A stretch of DNA of 30,609 nucleotides from Anaerolineae bacterium (GTDB lineage: Bacteria; Chloroflexota; Anaerolineae; Anaerolineales; Villigracilaceae), in contig JAFLCF010000015.1 in the NCBI GenBank assembly GCA_017303735.1, positions 7,187 through 37,795 on the forward strand, in the 5' to 3' direction. The stretch's first letter is position 1. Every line of letters begins with the position of its first letter. Below the pieces are notes generated by a model. It ran no database searches and had not been told where the DNA came from. It saw nothing but the letters and a program-made list of their open reading frames with translations. This document shows, piece by piece, positions 13,339 through 21,172 of this stretch. A program made the position numbers and the translations under genes.

Positions 13339-14879
13339 TGGTCTCTGTTGACCGGCGCTTTGGTAGTTGGAATCGAATTGGTACATCGACAAAATTCGGC
13401 GCGAGTACGCTGGAGGCTTCGCTTGCCTGGGGTTTTGAGGTGGATTGGGATGGCGACGGGGTGTTTGATGGCTCGAATGAGACGCTGCGGGTGTGCGGCT
13501 TGACCACCAAACGCGGGCGCACGTCTATGCTGAAGAGCACGGGCGAGGGCTATGAGTCTATCCCGACCGGGCAGGCGGTGATCACGCTGTGGAACGATGA
13601 CGGCAGGTACGATGCCTGGAATTCGGCGTCGCCTTTATACCCGAATGTGACCCGTGGCAAAGAGGTGCGCATTCGTGTGCGTGACCTGACCGCCAGCAGC
13701 GAGACGATTGACAATGTCTTTTATGGTGTGATCACAGAAATTTTGCCGATGTATGGCGACCGTCCGAAGGTGAATATTTATGTGGACGATGGCTTCAGTC
13801 GTTTGCGCAATAAGGCGCGGGTGGCGTTGCAGACCGGCATTACCGTGGATGCCGCCATCGGCGCGGTGCTGGACGCGGTGAACTGGTCAACCCGCTGGGG
13901 GCGTAACCTGACTGTGAGCGGTGACACCATCCCGTATTTTTACGGGTCGGGAGATCGCACTGCGGCAGAAGAGTGCGAGAGTTTGGCGAATTCATTTTTG
14001 GGCAATTTCTTCATCGGCGCAGATGGAAGCGCACGCTACATCACCCGCACGACCGTGGCGGCTTCGGTAGCAGATTTTGACCAGAGTGAAGTCTCGAAAG
14101 ATATTCGCAACCCGCAACCGTGGGAGAACTATCGCAACGTGGTGCAACTGAAAACGCACGTGCGCAACAGCACCGGCTCGGCGCTTTTGTATGAGCAGTT
14201 TGGTGATGCGGTTGCCGTTCTTACGACTGAGCCGCTGATCGATTTTGTAAGCCTGACCTTCAATGGCAACAGCGTGCCCGCCTTGAGTTTGGACACGCCC
14301 GTGGCAAACGTGGATTACACCATCAACAGCGCGGCGAATGGCAGCGGCAGCGACGTGAGCGGAAGTTGCACGGTGACCATCACGCGCCTGGGTGACCGTG
14401 CCAAACGGGAGATCGTGAACTCGAGCGGCTCCACGGCGTATGTGACCAGCTTTCAAATCACGGGCGAGGCAATCTACGAACGCAATGTGTCTGATGTGTA
14501 CTACCCGCGCGACCCGAGCACGGTTGCAGACCCGAGTGAGTTCTTTATGGATTTACCCTGGCAGCAGAACGTGAATACTGCGGTTAGCTTTGCCGACCTG
14601 CTGGGTCCGTTCTTGGCAGGGCAGCATCCCTTCCCGGTGGTGGAGGTGGAAAGTAACTACAGCAAGCAATTCCCGATTGAGTTGTTTGATGTGGTGACCT
14701 TTACGAGCAATAAGCTGGGCATTGGCGGACGGTCGTTTCGGGTGGGTGCGATAGAGCACGCATCGCTGGATGAGAGTTTGCAACGCTTCAAGACCTCGTT
14801 TTATTTGGAGCCTTACATCGCCAGCGGTGACTATGGTGAATTCCCGTTCACTTGGGGCACGAGTACGTTTGGATGGTAG
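13338..14879 (+). CDS. Putative tail hub / distal tail protein
   Basis: 513 residues from GTG (overlapping the tape measure stop, TAGTG). Beta-rich throughout, with a domain (LAWGFEVDWDGDGVFDG...TGQAVITLWNDDGRYDAWN), a hub-like VTRGKEVRIRVRDL / VFYGVITEILPMYGDRPKVNIYVDDGFSRL segment and a C-terminal barrel (FPIELFDVVTFTSNKLG...SFRVGAIEHA). The 'R-G-K-x-V-x-I/F-G-x-I' pattern is common in baseplate hub proteins, and the place right after the tape measure supports this. The DxDGDGxFD motif is a likely Ca2+ loop near the N-terminus. Confidence 0.6.
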   Translation: MVSVDRRFGSWNRIGTSTKFGASTLEASLAWGFEVDWDGDGVFDGSNETLRVCGLTTKRGRTSMLKSTGEGYESIPTGQAVITLWNDDGRYDAWNSASPLYPNVTRGKEVRIRVRDLTASSETIDNVFYGVITEILPMYGDRPKVNIYVDDGFSRLRNKARVALQTGITVDAAIGAVLDAVNWSTRWGRNLTVSGDTIPYFYGSGDRTAAEECESLANSFLGNFFIGADGSARYITRTTVAASVADFDQSEVSKDIRNPQPWENYRNVVQLKTHVRNSTGSALLYEQFGDAVAVLTTEPLIDFVSLTFNGNSVPALSLDTPVANVDYTINSAANGSGSDVSGSCTVTITRLGDRAKREIVNSSGSTAYVTSFQITGEAIYERNVSDVYYPRDPSTVADPSEFFMDLPWQQNVNTAVSFADLLGPFLAGQHPFPVVEVESNYSKQFPIELFDVVTFTSNKLGIGGRSFRVGAIEHASLDESLQRFKTSFYLEPYIASGDYGEFPFTWGTSTFGW

Positions 14880-14911
14880 TTAGCTTTTAGCTGTTAGCTT
14901 TTAGCGATTAG
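14880..14911 (+). repeat. TTAGC-type short tandem repeat
   Basis: TTAGC occurs about five times in 32 bases alternating with TTT, TG, TTT and GA spacers, just before the ribosome site of the next gene. Short intergenic tandem repeats like this are typical of some environmental bacterial genomes and arise by slippage. No coding. Confidence 0.6.
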
Positions 14912-14925
14912 CTGTGGAGGTTGTG

Positions 14926-15771
14926 ATGAAGAAATATATATGGATTTTTTTGGTGTTGGTTTTGATTGGAGGCTGTATGAGCCCTTTGAATAATGATTAT
15001 GCCCGTCCGGTGCAGACGCAGGTGACGGCGCTTTCAACCACTGGCTGGATTGAAGATGATGCTACCGCCACGTGGACGTATGTGAGCGCAAACGCTGACG
15101 GCAATACCTTTGAGATGTACCGCAGCGGCGATGTGACTGAAACCTTTACGCCGGGGATGCGCTTTCGCTGCAAACAAGGCGCGGGTTATTTGATTTTTAT
15201 TTTGCACGCGGTGAGCGCCTATGACTCGGGCAACGACCGCACCACGCTAACCTTTTTTGGCGGCACGGATTTCGACCTTGCCGACGCCGCCATCACAGAC
15301 GTGGCGTATAGCACTGCGCGCTTTCCGCTTGGGTTTACTGTGGGTGAAGAAAATTGGAGTGTAAAAATTACAGACACCACTGTGCGTTCTCGGGTATCAC
15401 CGGTGAGTGATACTTTTTACAACTTGCACAGTTCTCACGTTATCAATATTCCAGTTGGTTTATGGCGGGTAAAGTTTCAATGTTTGGTCACGATTTCAGG
15501 CGGCTCAATTGTTGCTCAGTTGTTTGTTGCTTTATCTACATCTTCCTCGAGCGCAAGCGATCTTGAATTTATGGATCACATTGCTGTTCTTGGGGTTGCC
15601 GGTGTCAGCTTTTCTGCAAGCGCCTTCAAAGAGTTGGAAGTGACTACAGAGACACCCTATTATTTGATCGCAAAGCAGGAAAGTTCATCTTCTACCCTTT
15701 TGACCATTGGACCCTCTGTGACGGATAATGAAATTCCAACTGTTATCACAGCAGTAAGTGGATACTACTAA
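14926..15771 (+). CDS. Tail-tip/fibre-like protein with lipoprotein signal and possible second start
   Basis: 281 residues from ATG 14926 (GGAGG five bases before). The N-terminus MKKYIWIFLVLVLIGGC is a full lipoprotein signal with lipobox LIGGC. The rest is a beta-rich fibre protein (WIEDDATATWTYVSANADGNTF, FTPGMRFRCKQGAGYLIF...TTLTFFGGTDFDL, a C-terminal jelly-roll-like region). An in-frame ATG at 14977, with GGAGG at 14968-14972, would start MSPLNNDYARPV, a usual fibre N-terminus without the signal. Tail fibres are not normally exported, so the short form may be the virion protein and the long form a membrane lipoprotein. Confidence 0.6.
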   Translation: MKKYIWIFLVLVLIGGCMSPLNNDYARPVQTQVTALSTTGWIEDDATATWTYVSANADGNTFEMYRSGDVTETFTPGMRFRCKQGAGYLIFILHAVSAYDSGNDRTTLTFFGGTDFDLADAAITDVAYSTARFPLGFTVGEENWSVKITDTTVRSRVSPVSDTFYNLHSSHVINIPVGLWRVKFQCLVTISGGSIVAQLFVALSTSSSSASDLEFMDHIAVLGVAGVSFSASAFKELEVTTETPYYLIAKQESSSSTLLTIGPSVTDNEIPTVITAVSGYY

Positions 15772-16340
15772 TGGAAAACGTAAATTTCATCGTGACGGCG
15801 CGGCATTATTCTTTGCGGTATGGAGCCGATGGCAGTGTGCGCGGCTTTCTGAAACGCTGGCAAGAAAAACTGCATAAAGAGCGGGCGGTTTTGGTCAACA
15901 TCAAAGATATCGATCAGCCCGGGCGGGGCGAGCCGGTGCGGGCGTACATCCACCAGGGGCAATGGCTGGCAGAGTGCGAGTGTGGCGGGCATGAGTTTAT
16001 AGACCCGCAAGACCCGGTCTTCTTCTGCTGGAGTTGTGTGAACCGCATCAACGGCGGATATTTGCGCCCGGTACAGGTCCCGGCTGAGTGGCGGGAGATC
16101 GAGGCATTGATTTTGGCGCGCCCGGTGAATGACATCAAAGGCGCGACCGAGCTGGAACGGGCGGGGCTGGCACAGCCTGCAATTGTGATCAAGTCAGCGC
16201 AGGGTGAGTTTCCGCTCGTGCGCTCGTGGAAGCCAGAAGAGTCGCTGGATGAATTGCGCAAGCAAAATGCGGCAATCGCTCATGCGGTGGTAGAGCCGGG
16301 CAAAACGGTGATCGTGGAGGTGTTGGATGGCGTTCGATAA
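15771..16340 (+). CDS. 189-aa tail-module protein with Cys knuckles
   Basis: Starts in the stop of the previous gene (TAATGG). An N-terminal LKRWQEKLHKERAVLV helix is followed by a zinc-ribbon-like set of ligands (CECGG at about 64-68 and CWSC at about 83-86), then a helical segment (WREIEALILARPV, LERAGLAQPAIV) and WKPEESLDELRKQNAAIAHAV. The C-terminal 14 bases overlap the next gene. Small proteins between hub and fibre genes often aid tail-tip assembly, but no family is recognised here. Confidence 0.5.
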   Translation: MENVNFIVTARHYSLRYGADGSVRGFLKRWQEKLHKERAVLVNIKDIDQPGRGEPVRAYIHQGQWLAECECGGHEFIDPQDPVFFCWSCVNRINGGYLRPVQVPAEWREIEALILARPVNDIKGATELERAGLAQPAIVIKSAQGEFPLVRSWKPEESLDELRKQNAAIAHAVVEPGKTVIVEVLDGVR

Positions 16341-16956
16341 TAGTTATACGGCAGTGACCGGTGCGACCTATGCCGCTGCCGATTACAACACGTACACAAA
16401 GGGGAACTTCACCGCCATTTGGGTGGGTACCACGGCAGGCGATATGGAGTATTACACCTCGTCCACTGCCAAGAGCAGGCTGGCAAAGGGCTCGGCGTAT
16501 CAGGTTCTTCGTATGAATAGCGGCGCGACTGCCCCAGAGTGGGGCGGTTACATCGCTGGCATGGCGTATCGTGGCACGGCGCAATCGATCAGCACCGGGA
16601 CGTTGACGAAGGTGACTTTTGCTTCGACAACTATTTCAAGGTCTGTCACCTGGTCTGGCGGCGACCCAACCAAGCTGACCATTGGTGTGACTGGTTTGTA
16701 CGTGATTGGTTTCACGAATGAATTTGACGACAATGGCGGTGCCGGATATAGACAAAGTGACATCAAAAAGAATAACACAACTTATATTTTGCAAACGCGC
16801 ACTCCGTCAATTTCTGGTGATGATGTTATTCCGAGTGGTGCAACTCTTGCACTTTTGACAAGCGGCGATTATTTACAGCTTGAAGTATCGCAAAACACAG
16901 GAAGTTCCATGAACTTGAATTCTTCCTATCTTTTTGCTGTATTTATAGGAGTATAA
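16327..16956 (+). CDS. Tail fibre/tip protein with C1q/TNF-like end
   Basis: 209 residues with GGAGG before ATG. The N-terminus AATYAAADYNTYTKGNFTAIWV and the AYQVLRMNSGATAPEWGG segment are common in phage fibre proteins (a short attachment unit followed by a trimerising motif). The C-terminal ~115 residues alternate strands (LTKVTFASTT, LTIGVTGLYVIGFTNEF, LALLTSGDYLQLEVSQNTGSS, SYLFAVFIGV), the usual pattern of C1q/TNF-like jelly-roll heads. It probably makes the host-contacting tip. Confidence 0.65.
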   Translation: MAFDNSYTAVTGATYAAADYNTYTKGNFTAIWVGTTAGDMEYYTSSTAKSRLAKGSAYQVLRMNSGATAPEWGGYIAGMAYRGTAQSISTGTLTKVTFASTTISRSVTWSGGDPTKLTIGVTGLYVIGFTNEFDDNGGAGYRQSDIKKNNTTYILQTRTPSISGDDVIPSGATLALLTSGDYLQLEVSQNTGSSMNLNSSYLFAVFIGV

Positions 16957-16957
16957 A

Positions 16958-18175
16958 ATGGCGTACGACACAATCACGTCTGTTACGGATGATCTCAACG
17001 ACAATCTGGCGAGTTACCAAAACGAGAAGAAAACCGCGATTGATAAATTGATGAGCGCGGCGGCGTATTCCAGTTATGTGCGCACGCAAAGCATGACCGG
17101 CAATGTGACGCTGACGAATTCGGATTTTCCGATCCAATCATTCAGCCCGACGGCGGCGCGTGACCTGACCCTGCCTGCGGTGGCGGCGACCAACCATGCT
17201 TTTTATGTGATCAACCGCGGCTCGTATGAAATTACGGTCAAAAATGCTGGGGCAACGGTGATCGGAAGGGTGGAGAGCAATGGCACGGCGTTCATCCTTT
17301 CGGATGGGGCGAATGGCTGGTATGTGTTGAGCAGCACGCCGCGCTCGCTGGGTGTCATTCCGGGTGGGCGGTTGACGTTGACCTCTGGCACGCCGGTGAC
17401 GACTTCGGATGTGACGGGGGCGACGTCTATCTATTATTCACCTTTGCGGCATAACAAAATTGAATTGTGGAGCGGGACGCATTGGAACCTGATCGACTTT
17501 TCTGAGACGACCCTGGCGGTTGGAACGGTGACGAGTGGTTTGCCGTATGATGTTTTTGCTTATCTTTCTTCTGGGGTGCTAGCGCTGGAGAAATTAGCCT
17601 GGACGAATGGCACAACACGCGCCACTGCCATATCTATACAGGATGGGCGTTATTGCAAGAGCGGCGATAAAACGCGGCTGTATCTTGGGTCTTTTTACAG
17701 TACCAGCACGAGCGCGACCGAAGACAGCAACGCGAAGCGGTTTTTATTCAATATGTATAACCGCGTGGGGCGAAAATTGAAGTTGGTTGATACTACGAAC
17801 AGTTGGACGTATTCGACTGCCACTTGGCGCGCTTGGGATAATTCCAACGCCAACCGAGTTGAAGTTTTTCTCGGCGTTGTCGATGACTTGCTGGATGTAT
17901 CTTTCAACGGTTTGGGAAGCAATAGCGCTGGTTGGTCGTTTGGGTTTGGTTTGGGTTTGGATTCTACCAGCGCGAACTCGGCAGATACGTATACATCTGG
18001 CGGTTCTTCAGGTTCAATTGTGTATGGGCAGGCGCGGTATGTAGGGTATGCCAGTGTTGGATATCACTATTTTCAGGCGCTGGAAATGGGTGGTAACAGC
18101 GGGACAACCACTTTTTATGGAGACGCGGGTGCAGCATATTTGCAAGCAGGTCTCATTGGAGATATGCAAGCGTGA
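16958..18175 (+). CDS. Tail fibre / receptor-binding candidate
   Basis: 405 residues, AGGAG before ATG. A helical start (MAYDTITSVTDDLNDNLASYQNEKKTAID) is followed by a beta domain (FPIQSFSPTAARDLTLPAVAATNHAFYVINRG...WYVLSST), a middle region common in phage fibres (GVIPGGRLTLTSGTPVTTSDVTGATSIYYSPLRHNKIELWSGTHW), and a Gly/Ser/Tyr-rich tip (FGFGLGLDSTSANSADTYTSGGSSG). The tip-proximal composition suits receptor binding. It is the last fibre-like gene of the module. Confidence 0.62.
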   Translation: MAYDTITSVTDDLNDNLASYQNEKKTAIDKLMSAAAYSSYVRTQSMTGNVTLTNSDFPIQSFSPTAARDLTLPAVAATNHAFYVINRGSYEITVKNAGATVIGRVESNGTAFILSDGANGWYVLSSTPRSLGVIPGGRLTLTSGTPVTTSDVTGATSIYYSPLRHNKIELWSGTHWNLIDFSETTLAVGTVTSGLPYDVFAYLSSGVLALEKLAWTNGTTRATAISIQDGRYCKSGDKTRLYLGSFYSTSTSATEDSNAKRFLFNMYNRVGRKLKLVDTTNSWTYSTATWRAWDNSNANRVEVFLGVVDDLLDVSFNGLGSNSAGWSFGFGLGLDSTSANSADTYTSGGSSGSIVYGQARYVGYASVGYHYFQALEMGGNSGTTTFYGDAGAAYLQAGLIGDMQA

Positions 18176-18227
18176 ACATTTATTGGGTGATTGCGGTCAT
18201 TGAGCAGTTGTAAAGGAAAATAATTGC

Positions 18228-19364
18228 ATGAAAAAAAATCTGCGTTATTACTTATTAGCAGGCAGCGCGGCTCTGGCGGTTGCTGTTATATCTACCTTCG
18301 CGCCGGATCTGATTCTTTCTGGTGGGAACGCCACGGTGGCACAGTCTGGCACGGCAGATGATTATTTTGATGTGACCTGCTCGGCTCCGGTCAAGTCGGT
18401 GTTGATCCTTGGATCATACGTGCGCCTGCACGATTGCACGGTGACGGGAAGCACGTCTCACGCCATCCGCGTGGGTAATCAATATGCCAACCCCAATGCG
18501 GCTCTTGCGCATCACGTCCTTATTGAGAACAACGTAGTGCAAAATGCCGTCCTTGAAAATGGTGTATTCCCGAACTGTGGTTCGGGCGCTTGGGGTTCAG
18601 GCATCAAGGCAGAGAAAGGCTCTGCTTTTGTGACCATTCGCGGGAATGTAGTTCACGATGTATGCGGTGAGGCAATTGCCGTCACCATGTCGCCGGATGC
18701 GGTCGTTGAAAATAACTTGGTGTACAAGTCCTGGGCGGTAGCAATCTATTCAGATGCTTCGCCTCGAACCCTGATCCAAAACAACCTTGTGACATGCGAA
18801 GCCCAGTACGTTGGCGGGCGTGAGTCGTTCGCCATTGCCAGCGGGTACGAATATTATTCCGGCTGGAATGCGGGGCGTGATGGTTTGCGCATTTTGAACA
18901 ACACTATTCAGGGCTGCCGTGATGGGATCAGCTTATGGGGGCATGAGAGCGGGGCGCAAAACCCTGCGCTGACCAATGCGTATGTGGCTGGCAATACTGT
19001 GACGCTTGGTTATCGCTGGTCGGTAATTGTGGGGGGCGGCGTTTCCCCGTCGAATGTGATCATTGAAAATAATAGATTGTTTCGCACGGTGTACTCGGCT
19101 TCACCTGGTGTCATCATTCGTGATAATACGATATTCAACCTGCCCGCCATCACCCCAACGGGCGGCGTGGCAGGCACGAATTCGCCGACAAATACCACCG
19201 GTCCACAAACGAGCACGGCAACAGCCACAGCAACGAAGACCGCGACCCGCACGCCGACAATTTCGCCGGTGACTGTGACGCCTGTCTCTGTGACGCGCAC
19301 GCCGACAGTTTTGCCGACTGTGTGCTTGCCTGCTTATAAAATTTGCATCGTCCCAATGCCTTAA
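18228..19364 (+). CDS. Secreted right-handed beta-helix protein with Thr/Pro-rich tail
   Basis: 378 residues. MKKNLRYYLLAGSAALAVAVISTF is a signal peptide or membrane anchor. Residues ~65-310 are parallel beta-helix repeats (VLIENNVVQNAVLENGV, VTIRGNVVHDV, VVENNLVYKSW, LIQNNLVTC, LRILNNTIQGC, VIIENNRLF, VIIRDNTIFN), as in pectate-lyase/NosD-like proteins. Residues ~320-365 are a Thr/Pro linker (TATATATKTATRTPT), and the end has two Cys. Virion depolymerases use beta-helices but lack signal peptides, so this may be a lysogen-conferred secreted protein. AAAGGAA precedes ATG. Confidence 0.72.
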   Translation: MKKNLRYYLLAGSAALAVAVISTFAPDLILSGGNATVAQSGTADDYFDVTCSAPVKSVLILGSYVRLHDCTVTGSTSHAIRVGNQYANPNAALAHHVLIENNVVQNAVLENGVFPNCGSGAWGSGIKAEKGSAFVTIRGNVVHDVCGEAIAVTMSPDAVVENNLVYKSWAVAIYSDASPRTLIQNNLVTCEAQYVGGRESFAIASGYEYYSGWNAGRDGLRILNNTIQGCRDGISLWGHESGAQNPALTNAYVAGNTVTLGYRWSVIVGGGVSPSNVIIENNRLFRTVYSASPGVIIRDNTIFNLPAITPTGGVAGTNSPTNTTGPQTSTATATATKTATRTPTISPVTVTPVSVTRTPTVLPTVCLPAYKICIVPMP

Positions 19365-19373
19365 GGAGCTGCT

Positions 19374-19820
19374 ATGGCAAAGCTAACCAACCGCACGATC
19401 AAGAACCCTGCCGCGTCTTTCAAGGGCGGCGAGGTCCGCGCTGTGATCACCGGCAAGACTGTGAAGATCAACACGCCCGCGCTGAAGGATGTCACCCGTG
19501 AACAGTTGGCAGATTTTTACGAAGCCACAAAACTGTTGGGGCGGCATGTTGCCAGCATCCTCGGCAAATCGTTTTCGCCCAAAGGCACGAAGACCGACCC
19601 CGACGAGCCCGAGCAGGTGCCGGGCGCGGATCTGACCGTGACCTATCAGATATTCCCGAAAGACAAACGCTATCAAATCAGCTTTACCCGCTACGACGAG
19701 ACCGGCAAGGTGCTGGCGTCGCTGAAGGCTTTTACCTTCACGGATGTACCAAGTTTGGTGCAGGTCGGTTTTATTGCTAATCTCACGGCGAATCTTATGA
19801 GAAGTTACGAGGAACTTTAG
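19374..19820 (+). CDS. 148-aa hypothetical late protein
   Basis: AAGGAG precedes ATG (MAKLTNRTIKNPAAS). A basic N-terminus (FKGGEVRAVITGKTVKINTPALKDVTREQL), a helix (ADFYEATKLLGRHVASILG), an acidic/Pro linker (TDPDEPEQVPGADL) and C-terminal strands and helix (TVTYQIFPKDKRYQISFTRYDETGKVLASLKAF...FIANLTANLMRSYEEL). No signal peptide or membrane segment. No family is recognised. It is separated from the following gene by two bases and seems co-transcribed with the lysis-position genes. Confidence 0.55.
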   Translation: MAKLTNRTIKNPAASFKGGEVRAVITGKTVKINTPALKDVTREQLADFYEATKLLGRHVASILGKSFSPKGTKTDPDEPEQVPGADLTVTYQIFPKDKRYQISFTRYDETGKVLASLKAFTFTDVPSLVQVGFIANLTANLMRSYEEL

Positions 19821-19822
19821 GT

Positions 19823-20065
19823 ATGGAAACTATTAATTGGTTTGAGATTGTCAATACAGGTGGCACCATTGCGGTGCTTGTGTTAAACGTGTGGCTGCTT
19901 GCCACCGGTAAACTTATCCCAAAAACAACAATGGATGCCCTGATCAAGTCGATGGACGACCGCACCGTTAAGCTGGCGTCTGAAATCAAGGCGGGCATTT
20001 CGGAAGCCGTGCGCGAGGGTATCGTCAACGGCATTCACGAAGTGCGAAAAGTTCAGGAAGTCTGA
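19823..20065 (+). CDS. 80-aa single-helix membrane protein, holin candidate
   Basis: One membrane segment (IVNTGGTIAVLVLNVWLLATG, about residues 9-29) is followed by a ~50-residue amphipathic charged helix (TTMDALIKSMDDRTVKLASEIKAGISEAVREGIV). Small size, one helix plus a charged cytoplasmic tail, and its place after the tail genes fit a holin or a spanin-like lysis factor, but family signals are not seen. The stop overlaps the next ATG (TGATG), so it is coupled to the phosphoesterase gene. Confidence 0.5.
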   Translation: METINWFEIVNTGGTIAVLVLNVWLLATGKLIPKTTMDALIKSMDDRTVKLASEIKAGISEAVREGIVNGIHEVRKVQEV

Positions 20066-20970
20066 TGAAACGAGTCAACGTTCGGACTGTGAAGAAGGAT
20101 AAGATGGTCGTCCAGCACACGTCTGCCAACGTTCTGACGGTCACCTTACCATATGTGCATCCGGGTTGGGAGCAATACGTTTTACTTTCCAGCGACCGGC
20201 ACCACGACAGCAAATCGGCAGACCGTGACCTTGAAATCAAGCATCTTGAGAAAGCCAAAGAACGCAATGCGCCCGTGATCGATGTGGGCGATATTTTTGA
20301 CGCGATGCAAGGCAAGTTTGACCCGCGCCGGTCGTATGCCGACTTAAGACCAGAATACAAGCTCGATAATTATTTAGATGAGATCGTGACCGACGCGGCG
20401 AAGTTTTATGGTCCGTATGCCAAGCAGTTTTTGGTGATGGGGCGCGGTAATCACGAAAGCGCCATCCTAAAAAATAACAGCGTGGATCTGATCAGTAACT
20501 TGGTGCATCGGCTCAATTCTGACCACGGCGGCAGTGTGCAGGCGGGCGGGTATGGCGGCTGGGTGAAGTTCATTTTCAAGATCAGCGGCACGCAGTCGGT
20601 TTCAAAGAACCTGAAATATTTCCACGGCGCAGGCGGCGGCGGACCCGTGACGCGCGGTGTCATTCAAACCAACCGGCAGGCGGTGTATTTGCCAGATGCC
20701 GATATTGTGGTGAATGGTCACACGCACGATGCCTGGTATGTGCCCATTCAACGCGAGCGTTTCAGCAATATGGGGGAAGTGCATCAAGACATTCAACATC
20801 ACGTCCGCACAACTTCGTACAAAGATGAATATAAACAAGGGGCTGGCGGTTGGCACGTAGAAACGTGGAAACCGCCAAAACCCATTGGCGCGGCATGGCT
20901 GCGTTTTTCGTGCGAGCCTGGCAGGCACGCGTCCATTCGGATTGAGGTCAATCAGGATTTGAGGCAATGA
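20065..20970 (+). CDS. Calcineurin-like metallophosphoesterase
   Basis: 301 residues with the family's metal-binding motifs in order: SDRHHD (about 43-48, the D-x-H block), GDIFD (about 75-79), GRGNHES (about 130-136, GNHE), FHGAGGGG (about 189-196) and NGHTHD (about 219-224). These enzymes hydrolyse phosphomono- or diesters with two metal ions. Substrate unknown. Phages carry such enzymes near DNA metabolism or lysis genes; here it sits at the end of the late operon where an endolysin is expected. No signal peptide. Confidence 0.82.
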   Translation: MKRVNVRTVKKDKMVVQHTSANVLTVTLPYVHPGWEQYVLLSSDRHHDSKSADRDLEIKHLEKAKERNAPVIDVGDIFDAMQGKFDPRRSYADLRPEYKLDNYLDEIVTDAAKFYGPYAKQFLVMGRGNHESAILKNNSVDLISNLVHRLNSDHGGSVQAGGYGGWVKFIFKISGTQSVSKNLKYFHGAGGGGPVTRGVIQTNRQAVYLPDADIVVNGHTHDAWYVPIQRERFSNMGEVHQDIQHHVRTTSYKDEYKQGAGGWHVETWKPPKPIGAAWLRFSCEPGRHASIRIEVNQDLRQ

Positions 20971-21116
20971 GTGAGTGCGTACAATGTTCGCGGCGCATCC
21001 CAAAGGGGCGTAAGAAGTGTGACGAGTGCAAACAAATCGCCCGCCTGAACAGGTCACGGCGGGCAGAGTCTAAGCGGCGGGGGAAGCGATTGAGGAGGGG
21101 GAGGGCGGTCAAATGA
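20967..21116 (+). CDS. 49-aa basic zinc-ribbon peptide
   Basis: ATG overlaps the stop of the phosphoesterase gene (ATGA). The protein begins MSECVQCSRRIPKGRKKCDEC, two CxxC pairs (residues 4-7 and 18-21) that form a plausible zinc knuckle, then a very basic tail (RSRRAESKRRGKRLRRGRAVK). This suggests nucleic acid binding. Its stop lies at the end of the late operon. Too short for many gene finders but well supported by the ordered Cys pairs. Confidence 0.6.
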   Translation: MSECVQCSRRIPKGRKKCDECKQIARLNRSRRAESKRRGKRLRRGRAVK

Positions 21117-21172
21117 CCGCACCTCCGTTTTGTTGCTGTCTTGGACTATCCATGTTCATGGACAGCCCACCG
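21117..21172 (+). other. Intergenic gap beside the recombinase: inverted repeat
   Basis: 56 bases between the convergent late operon and recombinase gene contain TCCATG-TT-CATGGA (21149-21162). It could be part of attP for the serine recombinase or a weak terminator (no T-run). Position next to the recombinase makes it one of two att candidates; the other is 22655-22749. Confidence 0.3.
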
